Assembly: GCF_038051945.1 (NCBI RefSeq)
Contig: NZ_CP150302.1
Span: 7,130,001-7,194,000, forward strand
Direction: 5' to 3'
DNA: 64,000 nucleotides
DNA from: Paenibacillus sp. FSL H3-0469
Lineage (GTDB): Bacteria > Bacillota > Bacilli > Paenibacillales > Paenibacillaceae
Below, piece by piece: positions 1 through 8,473 of the stretch. The notes below the pieces were generated by a model. That model saw only the letters and a program-made list of their open reading frames with translations. It did not search any database and was not told the origin of the DNA. Position numbers and translations under genes: made by a program. The stretch's first letter is position 1. Each line of letters begins with the position of its first letter.

Positions 1-105
1 TACTTTCAATGCACCCATCACACATCCCCACACCTACCGCTTGCGCAAACCATTCAGGATCTACATGCCCCAACTGTATGGACAATTTGTCCGAAATCAA
101 CCTCA

Positions 106-158
106 CCAACAGAACTAATAATCCACCACAACTACACTCCAACAGAACTAATAATCCA
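106..158. repeat. 20-bp direct repeat at the 3' end of the YdeI-family gene
   Basis: The 20-mer beginning CCAACAGAACTAATAATCC occurs at 106-125 and again at 139-158, 33 bp apart. The second copy spans the stop codon of the leftward gene, so the gene end looks locally duplicated. No other repeat of this unit is seen nearby. Confidence 0.7.
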
Positions 159-717
159 GCAGACGCCCGCCGTCATGCCATTGGCCGTACATTTTGTTCA
201 CTCTGGTATTCTCTATGAATTTGTCTAATCTGCGTTCGAACAGCTCCGGCTGGCGGATGTAGCTCTGAATGGTGTCGATCCGCACCCGCTGATACAGCGC
301 CGGGAAAGCCAGGAAATGGCGGTACACCTGCTCGTCCGCCTTCAATCTCTGCTCAATCACGGGATCAATTCGAAAAGCTTCTACATCCATATCCGGCAGG
401 CACCGCCGTCCCTCGGCGCGCATCAGTCCCAGCTTCTCCAGGCGGCGGACGCGCTCCTTATTCAGCTCGGTCCATGAGCTGCGCTTGCTGCGCGGGGATA
501 ATCTCTGCGCCAGCTTCGAGTCAGCCCCCGCCTTCTTCACCCCGTCAATCCAGCCGAAGCACAGCGCTTCTTCCACGGCGTCCAGATACAGTATCGTCCC
601 CGGGAGCGGCTTGAGACTGACTTCTATCCAGCAAGAACCCTCTGTGGTGCTGTTCGCCATTAGCCAATCTCTTAATTCTTCTCTTGAAGTAGCTTCAAGC
701 CTATTTTCAATGCTCAC
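148..717 (-). CDS. YdeI/OmpD-associated family protein
   Basis: A 189-aa protein with the layout of the YdeI/OmpD-associated family. The N-terminal part contains the family-like EALCFGWIDG segment (about residues 50-59), followed by a serine/arginine-rich SPRSKRSSWTELNKERVRRLE stretch and a helical C-terminal half. Members are small cytosolic proteins of uncertain biochemistry, sometimes described as bacteriocin-protection proteins; no catalytic role is assigned here. The start is a GTG at 717, since no ATG gives the full N-terminus. The gene stands alone, convergent to nothing, with a short direct repeat over its stop codon. The family call is from recognisable motifs, not a search. Confidence 0.75.
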   Translation of the reverse strand: MSIENRLEATSREELRDWLMANSTTEGSCWIEVSLKPLPGTILYLDAVEEALCFGWIDGVKKAGADSKLAQRLSPRSKRSSWTELNKERVRRLEKLGLMRAEGRRCLPDMDVEAFRIDPVIEQRLKADEQVYRHFLAFPALYQRVRIDTIQSYIRQPELFERRLDKFIENTRVNKMYGQWHDGGRLLDY

Positions 718-1545
718 TGTTACTCTTCAGTCCCTTCTTGCGTATGCCTTCTGCGCTCTTGCTGGTACAAATCCTGCATATTATACAACTTCTCCCTCAT
801 TAAACTAATCCTAATCTGAAAATATTGCACAAAAGGCAGCATTTCCTCTTCTCTAAGGGGTTGGGCGGCGATATTCCTGCATTTTGTGCAACAATCTTTA
901 GAATTACCCTTTTATCGGTATATCAATGTTGCAATTTGTACAACAACCGGGCCTGTCGCTGCTGTCCCACCAGTCGCTGCAGTCCCACCAGTCGCTGCTG
1001 TCCCATCAGTGGTTGCTGTCCCAGCAGTCGCTGCTGTCCCACCAGTCGCTGCTGTCCCACCAACCGTTGCAGTCCTACCAGTCACTGCTGTCACACCAGC
1101 CGCTGCTGTCCCACCAGTCGCTGCAGTCCCACCAGTCGCTGCTGTCCCATCAGTGGTTGCTGTCCCAGCAGTCACTGCTGTCCCACCAGCCGTTGCTGTC
1201 CCACCAGTCGCTGCTATCCCACCAGTCGCTGCTGTCCCACCAGATGTTGCAGTCCCACCAGTCGCTGTTGTCCCACCAACCGCTGCTGTCCCACCTTGTC
1301 TCTCTGACCCCAACCGGCCGAATCGTCCCGTACAAATAAGCCGTGTCCCTATCCAATAGTCCCAATAGTCCTATTAGTCCTGTCATTCCTTAAATTCTGC
1401 ACATTTGTTAACAGTATCGCAACAGATTCTTTACGCTGCGCATACATAACTTAGGAGGACAATTAATATCCGGCTTTTACAATTAGAGAGTATTAGCAGA
1501 ATATACCTATTGCAAAATCAGGCTGGATATGAAGGGATGATACTT
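718..1545. other. Gene-free stretch upstream of the chemotaxis receptor gene
   Basis: About 830 bp without a convincing gene. It holds an 18-bp tandem repeat array (954-1296). It also holds two copies of a short TGCAnnAAnnTGCAACAAT-like motif near 826-848 and 868-893, related to the motif repeated at 12.3-12.5 kb. Open frames cross the array in three plus frames and one minus frame only because the unit is a multiple of three without stops; none has a good ribosome binding site. Confidence 0.6.
954..1296. repeat. 18-bp tandem repeat array, about 19 units
   Basis: The unit is GTCCCACCAGTCGCTGCT with point variants, repeated about 19 times. A higher-order duplication is visible: the variant TCCCATCAGTGGTTGC occurs at about 1001 and again at 1145, exactly eight units (144 bp) apart. 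Translated, the plus frames give VAAVPP-type hexapeptides and the minus frame gives GGTAAT-type hexapeptides. It may be an expanding minisatellite; whether any frame is expressed cannot be told. Confidence 0.85.
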
Positions 1546-3654
1546 TTGAAGGGGAAGCCGCTGCACTTTTCGATGAAATGGAAGCTGATCTTGAGTTTCT
1601 CGGCGATTACACTTATTTTTCTGGGTGTGGCCCTGTACCAGGGACATAAAATCAAGCAGGTCGAGCAATCCATGGAACGGCAGAAGAGCGAAATGGAGAA
1701 TAGAATTACGGTCTCAACCATCACCCAGCAGCTGCAGGAGCTGAACCGTGCGGAGACTTCCTTGGCGGAATCCAGTGACCTGGAGCAGGCCGAACCGTTG
1801 CGGGAAAAGCAGCAGCAGCTGTCTGCGGAGCTGGGCAAGGTGAATTTTGAACAGGGTACGCCTGCTTCTGCCAGTTATAAGCTGCTGTCTGCACAAGCAA
1901 AGGAATATGGCGCTCTAACGAAAGAACTGGTAACGACGATGTCGGACGAGACCCTTGATCCGCTGAGTGTGCTGGAGACCATAGATGGTATACATACAAA
2001 AGCGCTTGCGCTGAATCAGGACATGCTGAAGACCAACAGTGAGCTGTACACCGCTGCCGCTACCCATGCCGATCAGGCCCAGGGTGTCTCCTTCGCTCTG
2101 CTGGATGATACGGTATCCATCGTGATGTACGCTGCAATTGCAGTATCCTTGTTCATGCTGGTGCTCGCCTGGCTGCTGATCCGCTCGTTCCTGTCACCGG
2201 TGCGCAAGCTGCAGGCGGCGCTCAGACAGATCGCGGAGGGCGATCTGCGGCAGCAGATTAACTCTCCGTACAATGATGAGCTGGGACAGCTGAGCCATCA
2301 TTTCGACCATATGGTCGGCAGGGTACAGGGGATGCTGCGGCAGACCTTGTCTGCGGCAGGCTCGCTTGCCGATTACGCGCAATCTTTCGAGCAGTCTTCG
2401 GCGGTTACAGCGCATACGAACCAGAATATTGTCAGAACCATACAGGAGATTTCGCTTGGGGCAGACCAGCAGGCCAGCCAGTCGGAGCAGAGCACACAGC
2501 TCCTGGAGGAGCTGGCCTGCGGGGTTCAGGAGATTACTGACTATACGGATGTCATGTTGACGACAAGTGAAGCCGCTAACCGGAATAGACAGCAGGGCTC
2601 GGATACCGTTACAGCGCTGCGCCAGAGCTCCCGGCATTCCCGGGCGTCCATCAGCAAGGTCTACGGGGCGCTGGACAAGCTGGTGAACCAGTCCAAGGAT
2701 ATCTCGCGCATTACCCATTCGATCACCGAAATCTCGAAGCAGACGAATATTCTCTCACTGAACGCCGCGATTGAAGCGGCCAGGGCCGGAGCAGCAGGCA
2801 AAGGCTTCGCCGTGATTGCCGATGAGGTGCGGCAGTTGTCTGTGCAGACGAATGACTCCTCGGTGCATATCAGCAGGATTATTCAGGAGCTGCAGGCCGG
2901 TATGGAGGATTTTCAGGGGCATATGATGGAGACCCGGGACAGCCTGGAGCAGCAGGACCATCAGGTGGAGCAGACCCTGGCTTCCTTCGCCGCTATCGAC
3001 GAATCGATTACAGGCATCAGCACACAGATCGGGCAAATTCACAATAAGGTGGAACAGACCCGTACCCTCAATTCGCGGCTTGCCGAATCTGTACATTCGG
3101 TTGCGGCAGTAGCCGAGCAGACGGCGGCCGGAGTTCAGGAGGTTAACGCTTCCAGCACCCAGCAGGATCAGGCTATTGGGGACATTGCAAGGCAGGCCGG
3201 GGAGATTAATGAAATCTCGCAGCGGCTGTTCCGGGAGATCAATGTGTTCAAAATACCGGAGGCTGCTGAGGACGGAATTACACGGGAAGCAGCATCTGAG
3301 CATGAATCAGCAGCAGATTCCGGTTCAAATTCAAGTTCAGCATATGCAGATACAACGGTTCGCGGAAGGGTACAGGCATCGAAAGCGAAGGCGGAAGTGC
3401 CGGGGCAGTTGATGCTCGAAGAGAAGCTGGAAGCGGAGACAGCCGGGAGAATCCAGTCCAAGCCACAGCGGGAGATGCATGCGAACCTGACTGAACAGCC
3501 GGAAAAAAAGGCAGAAGCCGGAATTCACCGGCCCCTGCCTGCGGGAATACCGGTGCAGGATAAGCCTGCACCCGGCCTGAGTACGCTTGTGAACGAACCG
3601 GAGAAAGAGATCTCCAAAGAACTGGAGGAGGAGCTACTGGTCCTGGCGAAGTGA
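1546..3654 (+). CDS. Methyl-accepting chemotaxis protein
   Basis: Membrane-bound chemoreceptor (about 702 aa) that signals to CheA/CheW. From the chosen start, TM1 lies near residues 12-32 and a mostly helical extracellular domain follows. TM2 is at about 190-214, a HAMP domain at 213-265 and the cytoplasmic coiled-coil signalling domain to about 565. The signalling hairpin tip is recognisable as QTNILSLNAAIEAARAG. A tail of about 135 residues rich in E, K and A follows the signalling domain, longer than usual. Start: TTG 1546 has GAAGGG (1531-1536) nine bases upstream; ATG 1537 abuts that site and TTG 1510 has no site. The 3' end overlaps the convergent SDR gene by 21 bp. The ligand is unknown. 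Confidence 0.9.
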   Translation: MKGKPLHFSMKWKLILSFSAITLIFLGVALYQGHKIKQVEQSMERQKSEMENRITVSTITQQLQELNRAETSLAESSDLEQAEPLREKQQQLSAELGKVNFEQGTPASASYKLLSAQAKEYGALTKELVTTMSDETLDPLSVLETIDGIHTKALALNQDMLKTNSELYTAAATHADQAQGVSFALLDDTVSIVMYAAIAVSLFMLVLAWLLIRSFLSPVRKLQAALRQIAEGDLRQQINSPYNDELGQLSHHFDHMVGRVQGMLRQTLSAAGSLADYAQSFEQSSAVTAHTNQNIVRTIQEISLGADQQASQSEQSTQLLEELACGVQEITDYTDVMLTTSEAANRNRQQGSDTVTALRQSSRHSRASISKVYGALDKLVNQSKDISRITHSITEISKQTNILSLNAAIEAARAGAAGKGFAVIADEVRQLSVQTNDSSVHISRIIQELQAGMEDFQGHMMETRDSLEQQDHQVEQTLASFAAIDESITGISTQIGQIHNKVEQTRTLNSRLAESVHSVAAVAEQTAAGVQEVNASSTQQDQAIGDIARQAGEINEISQRLFREINVFKIPEAAEDGITREAASEHESAADSGSNSSSAYADTTVRGRVQASKAKAEVPGQLMLEEKLEAETAGRIQSKPQREMHANLTEQPEKKAEAGIHRPLPAGIPVQDKPAPGLSTLVNEPEKEISKELEEELLVLAK

Positions 3655-4533
3655 ACGGGTCAGCGAAGAGACCAGCTCCGGGAACCACTCTGATAAGGAC
3701 AGGAAGCTGAAGCCCGCGCTGCGGGCTTTTGCCGTATCCATGAACCAGGATGCACCGATGCCAAAAGGCGATTGGTCGCCTTCCGCCGCTTCACTCTGGA
3801 CGATAGCGGTCCTTCCGGTGATCTGCTCGATGATGGAGATGACGCCGCCAATGGTGAGGGTGCCGTCCGAGCAGGCGTTCACCGGCCCCGTAACGGCTGA
3901 GCCTTCCCGGCCCAGCCAATGCAGGAAAGCAGCCGCTTCGTCCGAACGGATGAACGAGATCTCCGCCTGCGGATTAGGGATGCCAACCGGCCTTCCCGCC
4001 AGAACATGCTCGATGTGAAAATGCAGCCGGCGCGTATAATCATCCGTGCCCAGCACAATCGGAAAACGCACCGCAGCCACCGGGAAATCCGCTGTCTGAA
4101 GCAGAACCGCTTCGGCTTGCCTTTTGCCTTCCTGGTAACTGACTTCCGTCTTTCCGCCAGACTTCAGCGGATAATGCCAAGGATCGAAGTCCGTTTCAGC
4201 CAGCGCCTCCGGCTGCGGATCGTACACGGATAAGCTGGAAGTCAGGATATACCGCTTGGCCCGCCCCGCCCAGATCCGTACAGCTGCCGCCGCCTCATCC
4301 GGCGTGTAGCAAATGTTATCATAGATGATATCCCATACAGTATCCCCGACAGCCTGCTCAAGAGCCGCTTCATCCGTCCGGTCCACAGCCAGCCGGGTGA
4401 CACGCTCGCCGAAGGTATCCTCAGTTAGACCCCGGGTGAGAATGGTGACCTCGCTGTCCTGGTTCTGGAGCAGCAGCTCCACCAGTCTTTTGCCGAAAAA
4501 TCTCGTCCCTCCAAGCACAAGCACCTTCTTCAT
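3634..4533 (-). CDS. NAD-dependent epimerase/dehydratase (SDR) family protein
   Basis: A 299-aa extended SDR-like protein. The N-terminal Rossmann motif GGTRFFGKRL (residues 8-17) binds NAD(P). The rest follows the epimerase pattern, with TSSLSVYDP (about 98-106) in the place of the active-site serine segment. A clear YxxxK is not obvious: SYQEGKRQAE (about 131-140) has Y-x3-K and may serve. The substrate is unknown; such proteins act on nucleotide sugars or as reductases. A strong AGGAGGAT site precedes ATG 4533. It lies 55 bp downstream of the sigma factor gene on the same strand and probably shares its transcript. It converges on the chemoreceptor gene with a 21-bp overlap. Confidence 0.85.
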   Translation of the reverse strand: MKKVLVLGGTRFFGKRLVELLLQNQDSEVTILTRGLTEDTFGERVTRLAVDRTDEAALEQAVGDTVWDIIYDNICYTPDEAAAAVRIWAGRAKRYILTSSLSVYDPQPEALAETDFDPWHYPLKSGGKTEVSYQEGKRQAEAVLLQTADFPVAAVRFPIVLGTDDYTRRLHFHIEHVLAGRPVGIPNPQAEISFIRSDEAAAFLHWLGREGSAVTGPVNACSDGTLTIGGVISIIEQITGRTAIVQSEAAEGDQSPFGIGASWFMDTAKARSAGFSFLSLSEWFPELVSSLTRSLRQDQ

Positions 4534-4588
4534 GGGATCATCCTCCTAAGGTATAGTCAGAGCAGAGCCACTGCTCCTTACATCCGTA

Positions 4589-5359
4589 TTATGCAGCCAT
4601 CCGAAGTCCGCCATATGCAGGCACTCCATGGGTATAGGCGTATCTGGTGTTGTCTGTAAACATGGAATACACGGACTGAACAGTAAATGTACTTACAGCA
4701 GCAGTTACCTCTCCAGCATTCTCCTGGCGCAGCAGCTCCAGCAATACTGGAATCTGCCCTTGCTCATAGGCCTCAGCCAGCGCCCGCAGATAACCCCGGT
4801 AATCGGCATCCTGCGGAAGCGCGGGACCTTCATGCTGGATCAGCTCCTCCCGGACCTTGCTCAAGGCTTGACGTGCACGGTGCAGCGCTGCTTTGACTGC
4901 TCCTTCCGTGGTTGCCAAGAGTCCGGCGGACTCGGCGGCTGAATACCCCAGCACATCGCGGAGGACCCAGGCGGTCCGCTGCGGCGGCGAGAGATGGGCG
5001 AGCAGCGCCTGAAAGGTCAGCTCCGTCCCGGTCAGCTCCTCTAGGACTGCCGCTGCAAAAGCTGGATCGGTTGACACTCCAGACCGTTCCATGGCCCGGA
5101 TGAGCGATCCCCGGCGGCGGGAAGCGTCAATCCAGGTATTCTTGGCAATCCGCAGCAGCAGGGCTTCGGGATTGGGGCTGATGGTGAATTTGCGGTAGCC
5201 GAGCGCTTTGGCCCAGGTCTCCTGCGCCAGATCGTCGGCGTCGAAGCGGGAGCGTGTGAGCGACAGGCAGTAGCGCTGCAGCGTTGCTCCCAGCTCCTGA
5301 AGATGTCTTGTATCCATAGCTATCGTATCCGGTGTCCGGTGATGTTCAAGAATCGTCAT
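4589..5359 (-). CDS. RNA polymerase sigma-70 family (ECF-like) sigma factor
   Basis: A 256-aa sigma factor. Region 2 covers about residues 20-85, with the DADDLAQETWAKAL core. Region 4 (about 110-165) carries the helix-turn-helix GYSAAESAGLLATTEGAVKAALHRAR. A C-terminal extension of about 80 residues is longer than in simple ECF factors and may be regulatory, as in SigJ/ECF41-like groups; no anti-sigma gene is adjacent. Start ATG 5359 has GGAGAGG just upstream; the in-frame ATG 5377 lies before that site. A sigma-A-like promoter reads into it from 5422-5395. The SDR gene follows 55 bp downstream and a ClpP paralog is divergent. Confidence 0.88.
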   Translation of the reverse strand: MTILEHHRTPDTIAMDTRHLQELGATLQRYCLSLTRSRFDADDLAQETWAKALGYRKFTISPNPEALLLRIAKNTWIDASRRRGSLIRAMERSGVSTDPAFAAAVLEELTGTELTFQALLAHLSPPQRTAWVLRDVLGYSAAESAGLLATTEGAVKAALHRARQALSKVREELIQHEGPALPQDADYRGYLRALAEAYEQGQIPVLLELLRQENAGEVTAAVSTFTVQSVYSMFTDNTRYAYTHGVPAYGGLRMAA

Positions 5360-5394
5360 AGTAGCCCTCTCCTTCAATGGGTTGCGTTGCTTCT

Positions 5395-5422
5395 ATTATA
5401 TAAACGAACGGCACAATGTAAA
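5395..5422 (-). promoter_or_regulatory. Sigma-A-like promoter for the sigma factor gene
   Basis: On the minus strand, TTTACA (5422-5417), a 16-bp spacer and TATAAT (5400-5395) lie 36 bp before the ATG. The -10 match is perfect and the -35 match is 5/6. Confidence 0.6.
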
Positions 5423-5532
5423 AGATACGCACCCCGCTATTTCCGCACCTCTTCCGCTTTCCGTATCTTTTCGCGCAGGCAACCCGTTTACAGGGTATCC
5501 ACACTAAAACAGATCAGAGGAGGCATACCAGA

Positions 5533-6114
5533 ATGAGTGTAATACCCTATGTGATAGAACAGACGGCCAGAGGAGAGCGTTCCTATGATATCTATTCCCG
5601 GCTGCTGAAGGACCGGATTGTATTCGTGGGTGCGGCAATTGATGACGGGCTGGCTAATAGCATTATTGCGCAGTTGCTGTTCCTCGCGGCCGATGAGCCG
5701 GAGAAGGATATTCAGATGTTCATCAACAGCCCGGGAGGTTCAACTACCGCAGGCTTCGGTATTTATGATACGATGCAGGTAATTAAACCTCAAGTCAACA
5801 CGATCTGCACCGGTTTTGCTGCTTCGTTCGCCTCACTGCTGCTGCTTGCGGGAGCCACTGGCAAAAGATCAGCCCTGCCGAACAGCGAGATTATGATCCA
5901 TCAGCCGCATGGCGGGGCGCAGGGGCAGGCCAGCGATATTGCGATCAGCGCCAGACGTATTCTTCAGATCCGTGAGAAGATTGTCGGGATCACCGCTGAG
6001 CGGACCGGCCAGCCGAAGGAGAAGGTGGAGAAGGATATGGACCGGGATTACTTCATGTCGGCTGAGGAGGCACTGGAATACGGAATTATTGACACTATCA
6101 TCACCCATTTGTGA
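5533..6114 (+). CDS. clpP: ATP-dependent Clp protease proteolytic subunit (ClpP paralog)
   Basis: A 193-aa ClpP-type serine peptidase. The N-terminus IPYVIEQTARGERSYDIYSRLL is typical of ClpP. The catalytic triad is visible as Ser in GFAASFASLL (residue about 98), His in MIHQPHGGAQGQASDI (about 123) and Asp in DRDYFMSAEEA (about 172). It forms a barrel peptidase with a Clp ATPase partner that is not encoded here. The serine motif reads GFAASFAS rather than the usual GQAASMGA, which suggests a secondary paralog rather than the housekeeping ClpP. A GAGGAGG site (5517-5523) precedes the ATG. It is followed 19 bp later by a small gene, then a terminator. Confidence 0.9.
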   Translation: MSVIPYVIEQTARGERSYDIYSRLLKDRIVFVGAAIDDGLANSIIAQLLFLAADEPEKDIQMFINSPGGSTTAGFGIYDTMQVIKPQVNTICTGFAASFASLLLLAGATGKRSALPNSEIMIHQPHGGAQGQASDIAISARRILQIREKIVGITAERTGQPKEKVEKDMDRDYFMSAEEALEYGIIDTIITHL

Positions 6115-6133
6115 GACGAAGGAGAGGAAGAGC

Positions 6134-6340
6134 ATGCTGGAAGCGCTGAAGGGACAGGAAGTTCATATTCATTTTTTGGATGGTACAAGTGTTAGAGGAG
6201 GCGTATTGGAAGAGCTGGATGAACGGTTCGTGAAATACAGTACGGAGTATCAGACCCTCTACATTCCCATTACCTCGATCCGGGCAGTAGAGCTGCAGAC
6301 CAAGGAGCGCGAGCGTCCGCGCGTCGGCTTCGGGCAATAA
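6134..6340 (+). CDS. Small protein downstream of clpP, LSm-like pattern
   Basis: A 68-aa protein starting at ATG 6134 with GGAGAGGAAG upstream. It begins 19 bp after the clpP stop and ends before a strong terminator, so it is co-transcribed with clpP. The pattern of short beta strands (VHIHFLDGTSVRGGVLEEL, then FVKYST, then LYIPITSIRAVEL) resembles an Sm-like fold or a small beta-barrel. This is inferred from the strand pattern only. No function is known; it could be a ClpP-associated adaptor or simply a neighbour. Confidence 0.75.
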   Translation: MLEALKGQEVHIHFLDGTSVRGGVLEELDERFVKYSTEYQTLYIPITSIRAVELQTKERERPRVGFGQ

Positions 6341-6365
6341 TCGGAAGCTGCATGTAAAAGCGAAC

Positions 6366-6413
6366 AAAACCCCGTCATCTCTGCTCAGAACGAGCGGAGA
6401 CGACGGGGTTTTT
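6366..6413 (+). terminator. Intrinsic terminator after the clpP operon
   Basis: AAAACCCCGTC (6366-6376) pairs with GACGGGGTTTTT (6402-6413). The inner TCTCTGCTC/GAGCGGAGA pairs extend the stem. The A-tract upstream and T-tract downstream make it usable in both directions. Confidence 0.88.
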
Positions 6414-6508
6414 GCGCTGAAACGGTACCATCTTTTAAAGGATGGCACAGCCGTTTCGTTTCCACTTATGAAAATAAGTTCAAGCCGCCTTGTGGGCGCA
6501 AGCTGCGT

Positions 6509-8332
6509 TTATACGGATAACGAGAAGGCAGGCTCCAGGCGGTGTACTCCCTTCGGGGAGTAGCCCAGAGCGGAGCTTAACCCGCACAGATCGGCCAGCA
6601 GATAAACGATGCTCAGCCACATCTCCGTGCCCTGCAGGCCGGTCTCCTGCTGGCGCGACAGCTGGAAGGCAAAGCCGCGTCCGGGAACCCAGAAGGGCAG
6701 TACTTCGCCGAGCAGCTTCTCTGCCCAGGCGCGAATCTCCGCCTGCCGGTAATCACTCTGCTTCAGGCAGAGCCAGAGCGGGTGGACGACATCCAGCACG
6801 TTGCAGGCATTCAGCGCGTCCAGGCGGAAGAAGCGGCGGTCCCGGCTGTGAGCCAGCACGGTATCGATGCTCTGCTCCGGGTACGGCAGGGGCAGGCCGA
6901 ACTGGGCATAGGTAGCGCGGGTAAGCCGGTAAAAGCCGTTCACCGGCTGCAGCCAGCCCTCCTCCGCAGTCGGCAGACCCCACAGCCCGGAGTCCCAGCG
7001 GCAGTGCGTCGCCAGCCAGCCGAACAGATCATCCGGGCGCTTGCCGGAGCCGAAGGACTTCAGATTGTGATACAGCCCGGTAGCATAGCAATCAATCCAG
7101 TCGCCGCCGCCCCAGGCATTGTCCGCCCAGGGCAGACTATCAAGCTGCAGATACAGTGTGGCGGTATCCATATTCTCGGCCACGGCAACGGGATAAGGCA
7201 GAGCAGAACCTAACACCTCAAGCGCGTAGCCTACTGCAAGAAGATGATAACGCGAGAGATGATCGGCCAACAGCTCCGGCTGATCCTCCGGCCCGGGCGG
7301 CGACCACGGGTCGGGCAATAATCCGGTCCGGCTATCCTGGAACTGCTCTAATGTAGCGATCAGCTCCTCCTTCGTCCAGCCAGGCGGCAGATTGCCGAAC
7401 ATCGCAGCGATCTCCACGGCATCGCAGTAGGCCCGTACAGTCCGCCCCGCTCCCGGCCGGTCCCGGAACAGCTTCTCTCCCTCTAACGTTTCGGAGTAGA
7501 ACGCAAGCAGGGGAGCTAGCTGCTCTTGCACCTGCTTGCTGAAATTCGTGAGCTGCTCATACAGGCTTGAAGGAGCAGGCTCCGCTCCGCCACACGGCAG
7601 CACCCCGCTGCCCATTCCCGCTCCTTCAAGCTTAGCAGTATCTGCCTCATATTCAGCAGACGACAGTCTCTGCGCATCCGCTACATGCTCTGCATATTCG
7701 CCAGCCTGCTCTTTCATCTCCATTGCTGCATCCTCCTTATGATCTTCTGTCACTGTCTTCCCGGCCAGACGGCTGCGGATCAGCTTGGCCGGATTGCCGC
7801 CGACAATGCTGTAAGCCGGTACATCGCGGGTTACGATCGCCCCCGCCGCAACAATGCTGTGCGACCCGATCCGCACTCCGTCAAGAATCACGGCATTCGC
7901 CCCGATCCACACATCATCTCCAATGACAATGCCTTTGACTGTCAGAGGCTGGCGGAAGACCGGAACATCCGTCACGGCATAGCCGTGATTGAAGCCGTAT
8001 AGACTTGCATGGGAAGCAATCCGTACACCATTGCCCATGGTAATATCGCCTGACAATATACTATAGCTGTTAATAGAGCAGTCGCTGCCTGTGACCAGCC
8101 GTGTGCTGCGGACAATCGCACCTCCGGCGATGTAGCTCCGGTCGCCGAGCGTTAGCTGATCCGGCAGCACAATGGCTTGCGGCGAGACGAAGCAGGCTTC
8201 TCCGAAGGTGCAGGGATAATCGGCAGCAAGCTGCTGCTGGTGCCGGTCCTGCTGAAGCCTTTCTTGTTCGGACAGGCCAATCCAAGGCATGTAATCCAGG
8301 GCTTGTGCCGTAGTGGATAAGGTTTCAGTCAT
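6509..8332 (-). CDS. Hexapeptide-repeat acyltransferase fused to a large C-terminal domain
   Basis: A 607-aa two-part protein. Residues about 25-190 form a left-handed beta-helix acetyltransferase of the maltose O-acetyltransferase/CysE-like class. Turns include ITMGNGVRIASHASLYGFNHG (catalytic His region), VIGDDVWIGANAVILDGVRIG and the terminal YSIVGGNPAKLIRSRLAGK. A charged linker (about 190-250) leads to a ~350-residue helical domain. That domain has repeated aromatic/Trp motifs such as WGGGDWIDCYATGLYHNLKSF and LWGLPTAEEGWLQPVNGFYR, reminiscent of an (alpha/alpha) barrel; it is not recognised as a named family. Start ATG 8332 has AAGGAG nine bases upstream; the longer in-frame start at 8425 does not. 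An AraC regulator is divergent. The acceptor substrate, possibly a sugar, is unknown. Confidence 0.8.
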   Translation of the reverse strand: MTETLSTTAQALDYMPWIGLSEQERLQQDRHQQQLAADYPCTFGEACFVSPQAIVLPDQLTLGDRSYIAGGAIVRSTRLVTGSDCSINSYSILSGDITMGNGVRIASHASLYGFNHGYAVTDVPVFRQPLTVKGIVIGDDVWIGANAVILDGVRIGSHSIVAAGAIVTRDVPAYSIVGGNPAKLIRSRLAGKTVTEDHKEDAAMEMKEQAGEYAEHVADAQRLSSAEYEADTAKLEGAGMGSGVLPCGGAEPAPSSLYEQLTNFSKQVQEQLAPLLAFYSETLEGEKLFRDRPGAGRTVRAYCDAVEIAAMFGNLPPGWTKEELIATLEQFQDSRTGLLPDPWSPPGPEDQPELLADHLSRYHLLAVGYALEVLGSALPYPVAVAENMDTATLYLQLDSLPWADNAWGGGDWIDCYATGLYHNLKSFGSGKRPDDLFGWLATHCRWDSGLWGLPTAEEGWLQPVNGFYRLTRATYAQFGLPLPYPEQSIDTVLAHSRDRRFFRLDALNACNVLDVVHPLWLCLKQSDYRQAEIRAWAEKLLGEVLPFWVPGRGFAFQLSRQQETGLQGTEMWLSIVYLLADLCGLSSALGYSPKGVHRLEPAFSLSV

Positions 8333-8401
8333 CTGGTATCTCTCCTTCATCATTCCAGCCGTTAATGTCCTAAGTGTAGCAATGAATACAGGGGAGTGGC
8401 A

Positions 8402-8410
8402 TGGTATAAT
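8402..8410 (+). promoter_or_regulatory. Extended -10 promoter candidate for the AraC gene
   Basis: TGGTATAAT (8402-8410) is an extended -10 element with a perfect hexamer, 64 bp upstream of the chosen AraC start. No good -35 is visible at the usual distance. Confidence 0.45.
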
Positions 8411-8473
8411 GAACAGAATTGGCATGTCAAAAATGCTTCAGAAATGACAGGCCGAGAAACGGAGGAGCTATTC

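Noticed and set aside
9..218. 69-codon open frame at the left edge
   Set aside because: No ribosome binding site; it overlaps the 3' end of the leftward YdeI-family gene and includes the direct repeat.
954..1296. Possible CRISPR array
   Set aside because: The unit is 18 bp, contiguous, with no unique spacers and no cas genes in the window.
825..1386. Overlapping open frames of up to 160 codons on both strands with Cys-, Val/Ala/Pro- or Gly/Thr/Ala-type repeats
   Set aside because: They exist because the 18-bp repeat has no stop codons. None has a convincing ribosome binding site, and several frames are equally open.
5460..5532. Possible ECF-type promoter (GCAACC and GTATCC) before clpP
   Set aside because: The hexamers are short and poorly matched, and the cognate consensus for this sigma factor is unknown.
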